This document shows positions 34,595 through 40,292 of a stretch of DNA of 40,292 nucleotides, piece by piece (position 1 is the first letter of the stretch; each line of letters opens with the position of its first letter). A program made the position numbers and the translations under genes. The notes below the pieces were generated by a model that was not told the origin of the DNA, made no database searches, and worked only from the letters and a program-made list of their open reading frames with translations. Where the stretch lies: the NCBI GenBank assembly GCA_944359075.1, contig CALVSR010000005.1, positions 1 to 40,292 of the forward strand. The letters are read 5' to 3'. The stretch is from an uncultured Bacilli bacterium (lineage in GTDB: Bacteria > Bacillota_I > Bacilli_A > RF39 > UBA660).

Positions 34595-35356
34595 TTATTC
34601 GTTTACTTCTTCTTGATTTTCTTCAGTTACTTCTGTTTCTACTGTTTCCGTTTCTTCTACTTCGGCAGTTTCCACTGGTGTTTCTTCTATTTCTACATAA
34701 GAAATTAATTCTTCTGTTTCATTTACTTTTTCACCTTTTTTAACTGATGTTCTAATCATAACTAAAGACTTTTTAGGACCTGGTACATTACCTTTTACTA
34801 AGATAATGTTGTTTTCTAAATCTACATCTACAACTTCAAGATTTTGAATTGTACATGCTACATTACCCATATGACCAGGTAATTTTTTACCTTTTAATAC
34901 GTGCATTGGTAACATAGTACCTAATGAACCAACACCTCTATGATATTGAGAACCATGACCCATAGGCCCACGAGATTGGTTGTAACGTTTGATAACACCT
35001 TGAAATCCTTTTCCTTTACTAATACCACTTACATCCACGATTTCTCCTTTTGTAAAGATACTAGCATCGATTACTTGACCTAATGTGTAATCATTTACAT
35101 TTACTCCCCTGATTTCTCTTAAGAAGCGCTTAGGTTCTGTATTTGCTTTGTTGGTATGACCGATTTTAGCTTTATTACTAACTTTTGGTCTTACTGTTTG
35201 ACATCCTAATTGGATAGCGTCATATCCGTCTTTTTCTGTTGTTTTAATTTGAGTAACAACATTAGGTTCTACTTCAATGACTGTAACAGGAATTAACTTT
35301 CCATTTTTTGTAAAAACTTGTGTCATTCCTATTTTTTTACCTAAGATTCCTTTCAT
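34595..35356 (-). CDS. rplC: 50S ribosomal protein L3 with acidic C-terminal extension
   Basis: A 253-aa L3. Residues 1-210 are a normal L3 ([14 protein letters not shown] start, then [20 protein letters not shown] and GHMGNV). About 40 further residues are added that are almost all Glu, Thr, Val and Asn ([16 protein letters not shown]-type repeats). An L3 usually ends near 210. The tail is unlike the basic ribosomal proteins around it. AGGAGGAAACAAAA precedes the ATG. Confidence 0.96.
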   Translation of the reverse strand: MKGILGKKIGMTQVFTKNGKLIPVTVIEVEPNVVTQIKTTEKDGYDAIQLGCQTVRPKVSNKAKIGHTNKANTEPKRFLREIRGVNVNDYTLGQVIDASIFTKGEIVDVSGISKGKGFQGVIKRYNQSRGPMGHGSQYHRGVGSLGTMLPMHVLKGKKLPGHMGNVACTIQNLEVVDVDLENNIILVKGNVPGPKKSLVMIRTSVKKGEKVNETEELISYVEIEETPVETAEVEETETVETEVTEENQEEVNE

Positions 35357-35372
35357 TTTTGTTTCCTCCTAA

Positions 35373-35690
35373 TTAATTTTGTTCTACTTTGATTTGAATA
35401 TCAACACCGCTTGGTAAATCTAAATGTGCTAATGCATCAATAGTTTCCTTGCTAGGGTTCTTGATATCAATAAGTCTTTTATGCGTACGCATTTCAAATT
35501 GTTCACGACTGTCCTTGTATTTGTGCACAGCACGTAAAATAGTAAACTTTTCAATTTCTGTTGGAAGTGGTACTGGTCCACTAATTTCCCCTCCAGATCT
35601 TTTTACAGTTTCTACTATTTTCTTTGCAGCATTGTCTAGAATTCTATGATCATATGCTTTTAATCTGATGCGAACTTTTTCTTTTGACAT
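35373..35690 (-). CDS. rpsJ: 30S ribosomal protein S10
   Basis: A 105-aa S10 with [21 protein letters not shown] and the [17 protein letters not shown] loop. It belongs to the 30S head and also acts as NusE in antitermination. First gene of the S10 operon, with GGGAGGATTCGAA upstream. Preceded by a leader with an attenuator-like hairpin. Confidence 0.97.
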   Translation of the reverse strand: MSKEKVRIRLKAYDHRILDNAAKKIVETVKRSGGEISGPVPLPTEIEKFTILRAVHKYKDSREQFEMRTHKRLIDIKNPSKETIDALAHLDLPSGVDIQIKVEQN

Positions 35691-35852
35691 TTCGAATCCT
35701 CCCTTCGCCTATATCTAGTATAGACTTGCTCCGTGTAAAAACCTGAGTTTACTCAGTTAAAAATTAACAACTTAACCGGGTGTATCAGCAACCTCACACA
35801 TCTAAGCAGCCACACAGTTAAGATTATAACACAAGTAATATAAGGAAATCAA
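35691..35852 (-). promoter_or_regulatory. Promoter and structured leader of the S10-spc-alpha operon
   Basis: On the minus strand TTGATT (35852-35847), an 18-base spacer and TATAAT (35828-35823) form the promoter. The leader of about 125 bases can close a long-range stem CTTAAC/GTTAAG (about 35818 with 35770) around a GC-richer region, then a terminator-like hairpin (35756-35737). This layout fits an S10-type ribosomal leader regulated by attenuation. Confidence 0.65.
35737..35756 (-). terminator. Attenuator hairpin in the rpsJ leader
   Basis: CTGAGTAAACTCAG forms a six-pair stem, followed by GTTTTT on the minus strand, 47 bases before the rpsJ start. It is an intrinsic-terminator shape inside a leader. 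Confidence 0.65.
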
Positions 35853-35896
35853 GAATTTTTTTTAAGATTTTTCACTCAATTTTTTTGTAAATAAGT

Positions 35897-35923
35897 AAAA
35901 AGAAGAAGCTACTCGTCTTCTTC
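35897..35923 (-). terminator. Terminator of the SNF2 helicase gene
   Basis: GAAGAAG/CTTCTTC with an eight-base loop, followed by TTTTT on the minus strand. The stop codon is inside the loop. Confidence 0.75.
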
Positions 35924-38900
35924 ATTATCAATGGATAATAATCTTTTAATATCTTTTTCTGTTAATTGCGAAATCATATTTTGATCCCTATCTTTGCCTT
36001 CTATTAACTTATCACTTAGAATCTTCTTTTTATTTTGAAGTTCCAATATTCTTTCTTCAATAGTACCTTTACAAATTAATTTAATCACTTCTACTGTATT
36101 TTTTTGACCAATTCTATGAGCTCGGTCAGTTGCTTGATTTTCTACTTGTGGATTCCACCATAAATCTAAATGAATTACTACATCCGCACTTGTTAAATTT
36201 AATCCGGTTCCTCCAGCTTTTAAAGTGATTAAGAAAACATTCGTATCATCCCTATTAAACTTATCCACTAATTCCATTCTTTTTTTACTGGATACACTTC
36301 CATCAATTACATAAGTAGAAATATTATTATTGGTAAATTCTCTGTTTACAATATCTAGAGCAGTTTTGTAACTTGTAAATAATAATATTTTATGACCGTT
36401 AGCAATGATATCTTTCGTTAAAGAAACTAAACTTTCTATCTTACTACTTCCTCCTTGATAATTTTCATAGATGATTCTAGGATCAATACAAAGTTGCCTT
36501 AATTTAGTAAGTAACTGTAATATTTTAAAACTTCCTTTTTGAAATCCTTCCGTAGCTAAAATATCGTCCATTTCTTTCTTTGTCTTTTCTAATTGTGCCA
36601 CATACAATTTTTTCTGCTCTGAATTCAAATCAATATAGATATTATTTTCAATTTTATCAGGTAACTCTTTTACTACATCCTTTTTCCTTCTTCTTAAAAT
36701 AAAAGGTTTAATTTGTTTATTTAGATTATCCAATAATTTTAAACTGCTACTATCTACGTCTTTGATGTTATACTTCCTTTGAAAAGTTAGACTACTAGCT
36801 AAATAACCCGGCATAATAAAATCAAAAATACTCCATAACTCTAATACGGAATTTTCTAATGGAGTTCCCGTTAATGCTATCTTAGTATTTGCCTTTAAAG
36901 CTTTTACTATTTTAGTCATCTGAGCATTTTGATTTTTAATATTTTGAGCTTCATCTATTGCTATTAGTTCAAAATTCATTTCTAAATATTTTTCTTGATC
37001 CTGTCTTACAAGTCCATAAGTAGTAATTAAAATATTAACTCCTTCAATATGGTCCAATTCTTCTTTTCTTGTCTTTCTGTTTTCCGCAAACACTTTATAT
37101 TGCAACTCACTACCAAACTTATCAAACTCATTCTTCCAATTATATATTAGCGATGTTGGTGCTACTATTAGTATTTTGACATCATTTTTTTCTTTTAAAA
37201 TTTGTTTGATTAGATAAATTAGTTGAATACTTTTTCCTAATCCCATTTCATCTGCTAATATTCCACCAAATCCGCACTTATATATATTGTATAACCATTT
37301 CACACCAATTTCTTGATAATCTCTTAAAATTTTTTTATCTTTCTTACTAAGACTCACATCCGTGTTTTTGTAGGAATTAAACTTATTAATTAGCTCATCA
37401 AAAAGATTATTTGTTTTTATGATATGGTATTTATCTTTTTTTATACTATCTAAATAAATAGCTCTATATTTTGGAATTTCCCCACTACCATTTTTTAAAT
37501 CTTTCTTGGAGATGTCCATATCCTCAATTAATTCTTCTAATTGTTTTAATTCTTCATTATTATTTAGATCAATCAAATCTCCACTTTTTAGTCTATAATA
37601 TTTTTTCTTGCTTTTCATTGTCTCTAATATATCGACAATTTCTTCATTTTTAATATTTCCTAGATCAAATTCGTATTTCATAATATTATCTTGACCAATG
37701 CTGAAACTAGATTGAATACTATTATTTTTTATAATTTGGGTACTTTTCATTTTATCAGAAGTAAATATCTCATACTTTTTAGCTAATTCTATTAAATTTT
37801 CTTCTAAGAATTCTCCTATGGTATCTATATCGTCCATACATATTACATTATTATTGATTACAAAACCATATTTCAATAAATCCTCTATTACTTCCTGTTC
37901 TACGCTTTCATCTCTAATAATAGAAGAGTTTTTTTCAAAATAATCTAGTTCTTCTTTTCCATATTCTAATTTTACATTACATAAAATCATATCATTTTTT
38001 AAATCAAGATAGATTTTAATATTAGGCTTTACTCCTAATACAATAGTATCTTTAGTAGTTTCATCTAAATTAACATTATCTTTAATATTGGGTAAAATAC
38101 CATTTGTAAATAACTCTAAATCTTTTTCTTCAAACACAATTTCATCTAGTTGATTAGATATAAGTACATGCATCATTTTACTAACTTTATTGGAAAGATG
38201 ATATAAAATGTTATCTTTTACTATATAATCACAATTACTTGTTAATATTTGGCAATTTTCTGAATCTATTTTTAATTTGTAGTTTTTATCTGTTTTTGAT
38301 AAAAGCATTTTAAAAGGATTAGCTTCTATAATATCATAAATGGGACCATATCCAATAATCTCAAATTCTTTATTTTTTAAATTATTTAAGAAAAATTCTA
38401 TTTGATTGGTTTTAATATTTATATATTGAAAATTATAATAGTTGTTTCTTTCATATATATTTGCAAAAAAATCAAGAATGGTTTCATCTGTTTTAGAAAA
38501 GTAATATTTATTAGGTTCATAAATCAAATTTTTACCAAATTCTACTATTCCTTCATTTGAAAGATAAGCTTCTAAGAATCTACGGAGTTTATTATTTAAA
38601 TTATATAGTCGTTTCTCACCTATTTTTAAGTTAATAGATACAGACGGTTCATAGTAACTTTCATGGAATTCTAGAGAAACAAATAAGTTTAATTGCTTTT
38701 TCAACATAATTTCTTGTTTTACTTTTGGCGTATAAAATTCTTCTAAAAGAGCTTTAGATACGCGTCTTTTTTTCTCTTCTGGATCAACAGGAAAAATTTG
38801 TTCTTGATAGTGAATTAAACAAGCTGCAATATGCTTACAGCTTCCTGTTGCATAATATTGTGGACAGGTACAATCTGTATCGATAATTTTATGATTTTTT

Positions 38901-39088
38901 TCCCTAATTTGAACATCATATTCATCATAATTTCTCTCTGACTCCACTTGAAATAGATGAATATTCACATTTTTTTCCTTATAAGAATCGACATATTGTA
39001 TATAATTAGCAGGATAGTACTTTCCCTTAGTATAATCATATCTTCCAACAGCCTTATATATTTCTTCTAATTCTAAATCTAAATCCAT
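35909..39088 (-). CDS. SWIM zinc-finger SNF2-family DNA translocase
   Basis: A 1059-aa protein. A SWIM zinc finger (CTCPQYYATGSCKH, Cys73, Cys75, Cys84, His86) is followed by a long middle region with no motif seen, then the SNF2 ATPase. The ATPase has ADEMGLGKS Walker A (about residue 610), IDEAQN Walker B (about 713), ALTGTPLEN motif III (about 740) and the RAHRIGQ motif VI (about 990). Bacterial HepA/RapA-relatives of this SWIM-SNF2 type occur widely in Bacillota with unclear roles in chromosome or RNA polymerase maintenance. AAGGAAGA precedes the ATG. It stands alone, reading toward the S10 operon with its own terminator. Confidence 0.92.
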   Translation of the reverse strand: MDLDLELEEIYKAVGRYDYTKGKYYPANYIQYVDSYKEKNVNIHLFQVESERNYDEYDVQIREKNHKIIDTDCTCPQYYATGSCKHIAACLIHYQEQIFPVDPEEKKRRVSKALLEEFYTPKVKQEIMLKKQLNLFVSLEFHESYYEPSVSINLKIGEKRLYNLNNKLRRFLEAYLSNEGIVEFGKNLIYEPNKYYFSKTDETILDFFANIYERNNYYNFQYINIKTNQIEFFLNNLKNKEFEIIGYGPIYDIIEANPFKMLLSKTDKNYKLKIDSENCQILTSNCDYIVKDNILYHLSNKVSKMMHVLISNQLDEIVFEEKDLELFTNGILPNIKDNVNLDETTKDTIVLGVKPNIKIYLDLKNDMILCNVKLEYGKEELDYFEKNSSIIRDESVEQEVIEDLLKYGFVINNNVICMDDIDTIGEFLEENLIELAKKYEIFTSDKMKSTQIIKNNSIQSSFSIGQDNIMKYEFDLGNIKNEEIVDILETMKSKKKYYRLKSGDLIDLNNNEELKQLEELIEDMDISKKDLKNGSGEIPKYRAIYLDSIKKDKYHIIKTNNLFDELINKFNSYKNTDVSLSKKDKKILRDYQEIGVKWLYNIYKCGFGGILADEMGLGKSIQLIYLIKQILKEKNDVKILIVAPTSLIYNWKNEFDKFGSELQYKVFAENRKTRKEELDHIEGVNILITTYGLVRQDQEKYLEMNFELIAIDEAQNIKNQNAQMTKIVKALKANTKIALTGTPLENSVLELWSIFDFIMPGYLASSLTFQRKYNIKDVDSSSLKLLDNLNKQIKPFILRRRKKDVVKELPDKIENNIYIDLNSEQKKLYVAQLEKTKKEMDDILATEGFQKGSFKILQLLTKLRQLCIDPRIIYENYQGGSSKIESLVSLTKDIIANGHKILLFTSYKTALDIVNREFTNNNISTYVIDGSVSSKKRMELVDKFNRDDTNVFLITLKAGGTGLNLTSADVVIHLDLWWNPQVENQATDRAHRIGQKNTVEVIKLICKGTIEERILELQNKKKILSDKLIEGKDRDQNMISQLTEKDIKRLLSIDNEEDE

Positions 39089-39303
39089 AATAAAATCTTC
39101 CTTACTTCATAATTATTTCACTGGAGTCTTATTATACTATAACATAATGTTATTTACAATTCTTTTTAAATTCCTTGTTCTTTACTTTATTTATACCGAT
39201 AGTCTAACAAAACTAACACGAATATCAATTTTAGAAATAAAACAAGTTTTATTTTCCTCCGTCATTACCTCCTGAGATTCCTACTTCATAGGTAGAATAA
39301 ATA
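39089..39303. other. Intergenic region
   Basis: AT-rich spacer upstream of the helicase gene. I see only a possible TATAAT-like promoter (TTATAGTATAATA region near 39129-39142, minus strand) and no gene. The next part (39304-39540) holds a decayed gene. Confidence 0.35.
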
Positions 39304-39540
39304 CTAGAAAAAAGGCAAAATTTCTATTATGTAAATAAGCTGCATATTACTATTTAGTTCGATATGAATATATTCTTGATCTGCCATTCCCAAAACATCT
39401 ACTATTTTCATTCTCTCTAATACCGTTTGAATAGGCAACTCATTTCTTAAAAACCGAATTACTTCTACTTTTCTTTTAATAATCCCGACAAGAACTCTTG
39501 CAATAAGATTTTATCATATTCATTACAAAGTATCGTCTAT
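39304..39540 (-). pseudogene. Decayed fragment of a PD-(D/E)XK nuclease/transposase-like gene
   Basis: Minus-strand frames join by one shift near 39450: a first part with NEYDKILLQEFLSGLLKEK, and a second with VEVIRFLRNELPIQ and VDVLGMADQEYIHIEL, ending at 39304. The KILLQ/EVIRFL start and the Asp...Glu spacing (VDVL to IHIEL) resemble the N-terminal part of Rpn/PD-(D/E)XK-family transposase genes, which are common mobile genes in gut Bacillota. No start codon with a ribosome site survives. Only a remnant; the identification is by eye. Confidence 0.35.
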
Positions 39541-39593
39541 CAAAAGAAAAAGCAAATCTTAATTTTCCCTAAAGGGTTCTTTAAGATTTACTT
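39541..39593 (-). terminator. Terminator after the small membrane-protein gene
   Basis: AAATCTTAA (39554-39562) pairs perfectly with TTAAGATTT (39581-39589), with an inner CCC/GGG pair. The minus strand continues as GCTTTTTCTTTT. Confidence 0.7.
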
Positions 39594-39643
39594 TACCTTA
39601 CTTCATAAATATTTAATCTATATCATTTTTTAAATTTATATAA

Positions 39644-40051
39644 TCACTTATTCACAACATATTCTAAATTTACAGAAGATGATAAATCTTGATCGATGCT
39701 TGCGGTGATTCTTTTTGCTTCATCTTTATCTAAAGACTCTCCAATATATCCTACTAATGTGATAACATTATCAGCCTCATCTGTTAACTGAATACTAATA
39801 TCTTTTAAGTTATAGATATCTCCACTCTCATTGTAGACTTCTACTGTAAATGTAGTAATTCCATTTTCATAGACTAACTCTGCATTTTCAAATGATAATC
39901 CATCTACACTTTGATTCCTTAGATAGCCACTATTAGGATCTGCTACACTTCTTCCTATTAAGAATATTACTATCATAATAATTAGTAAACTTCCTATGAT
40001 AATAATTGGTTTCTTACTTTTTTCAAACCATATTTTTATTTTCTTATCCAT
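39644..40051 (-). CDS. Small membrane-anchored extracytoplasmic protein
   Basis: A 135-aa protein: a basic cytoplasmic start (KKIKIWFEKSKK), one membrane helix (about residues 15-33), then an outside domain of about 95 residues of beta strands (ITTFTVEVYNES and IYNLKDISIQLTD) like FxLYD or Ig-like domains on surface proteins. The ATG at 40051 is chosen because AAGGTGA precedes it; a GTG at 40060 overlaps that site. It lies 13 bases after the next gene's stop, in one operon with it. Confidence 0.6.
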   Translation of the reverse strand: MDKKIKIWFEKSKKPIIIIGSLLIIMIVIFLIGRSVADPNSGYLRNQSVDGLSFENAELVYENGITTFTVEVYNESGDIYNLKDISIQLTDEADNVITLVGYIGESLDKDEAKRITASIDQDLSSSVNLEYVVNK

Positions 40052-40064
40052 TGGATTCACCTTC

Positions 40065-40292
40065 TTACTGTACTACATAAGGATTATCTTTTGTTCCGGA
40101 ACCTGTGACAGTGATATCAGCATTTAAATTTATCACAGGTCTTAATAAATATGACCTGACTGTACTACAAAAAACATAATCATCATAAGTATAGAGAGGC
40201 CATATGTGGGTTGTACTACTATATATACCAGCAGGACTCATCGTCCAAGATTGAGTAGAGCCATTATATATATAATAACTGCTATTAGTAGT
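40065..40292 (-). CDS. C-terminal end of a surface/pilin-like protein (partial)
   Basis: The last 75 residues and stop are in the window; the 5' part is cut off by the window edge. The segment reads STQSWTMSPAG, then VRSYLLRPVINLNADI, and ends TGSGTKDNPYVVQ. WTMSP followed by RPVINL...GSGT..NPYVV is the C-terminal pattern of a large family of secreted proteins in gut Bacillota, many of which start with a prepilin-type signal. The N-terminus is not visible, so the pilin link is an inference. Confidence 0.6.
   Translation of the reverse strand, partial: TTNSSYYIYNGSTQSWTMSPAGIYSSTTHIWPLYTYDDYVFCSTVRSYLLRPVINLNADITVTGSGTKDNPYVVQ

Noticed and set aside
1-40292. CRISPR arrays, tRNA and rRNA genes
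   Set aside because: No regularly spaced repeats and no cloverleaf or rRNA-like stretches were seen on reading; the GC-rich segment at 1-77 did not fit a tRNA.

Overview
The window is AT-rich DNA from a low-GC Bacillota, most likely an uncultured gut Bacilli-type lineage. The evidence is the S10-spc-alpha ribosomal order, a zinc-type S14 (61 aa) and zinc-type L36, strong AGGAGG Shine-Dalgarno sites, TGA used only as a stop, and the sporulation-type proteins SpoIID and CwlD. The genus cannot be fixed by reading alone. No tRNA, rRNA or CRISPR array was seen.

Layout. (1) 1-5.4 kb is an accessory strip: a GC-rich, structured non-coding segment; a two-gene SIR2-HerA antiphage module with an attenuator-like leader; a truncated amidase gene; and a frameshifted IS1182-type insertion sequence. 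The IS sits inside the terminator of the next gene, between 15-bp duplicated copies of the terminator stem. (2) 5.4-13.3 kb is mixed chromosomal genes: a membrane-anchored thioredoxin-like protein, a TtcA-type PP-loop enzyme, an Abi_2 (HEPN-type) gene translationally coupled to an HtrA protease, a zinc-phospholipase-C-like protein, SpoIID, CwlD and an orphan LytTR regulator. (3) 13.5-18.1 kb is rpsI/rplM, a frameshifted pseudogene, truA and an ECF transporter core (ecfT, ecfA2, ecfA1) whose two ATPases carry unusual substitutions in their catalytic motifs. (4) 18.1-22.3 kb is a block lying where rplQ and ecfA1 are usually neighbours. It holds a short-chain dehydrogenase, a small unknown protein, and a VirD4/TraG-like three-gene operon facing an AraC-type regulator. 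Near-identical terminator hairpins bracket the VirD4/AraC part. (5) 22.4-35.7 kb is one long minus-strand S10-spc-alpha run (rpsJ to rplQ) with secY, adk, infA, rpmJ and rpoA. rpmD (L30) is missing. A leader upstream of rpsJ contains an intrinsic-terminator-like hairpin. (6) 35.9-40.3 kb is a SWIM-SNF2 helicase, a decayed nuclease/transposase remnant, a small membrane-anchored protein and the 3' end of a surface-protein-like gene that runs off the window.

How it works together. The ribosomal run makes translation machinery, RNA polymerase alpha, the SecY channel and adenylate kinase from one promoter, probably controlled by its leader. The ECF/truA/rplM-rpsI genes are its usual downstream companions, now separated by the inserted block and driven by their own good promoter. 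Defence functions (SIR2-HerA, Abi_2) and mobile remnants cluster in the first 9 kb. The best candidates for unusual biology are the divergent VirD4-like operon, the ECF ATPase pair, the SIR2-HerA leader and the Abi_2-HtrA coupling.
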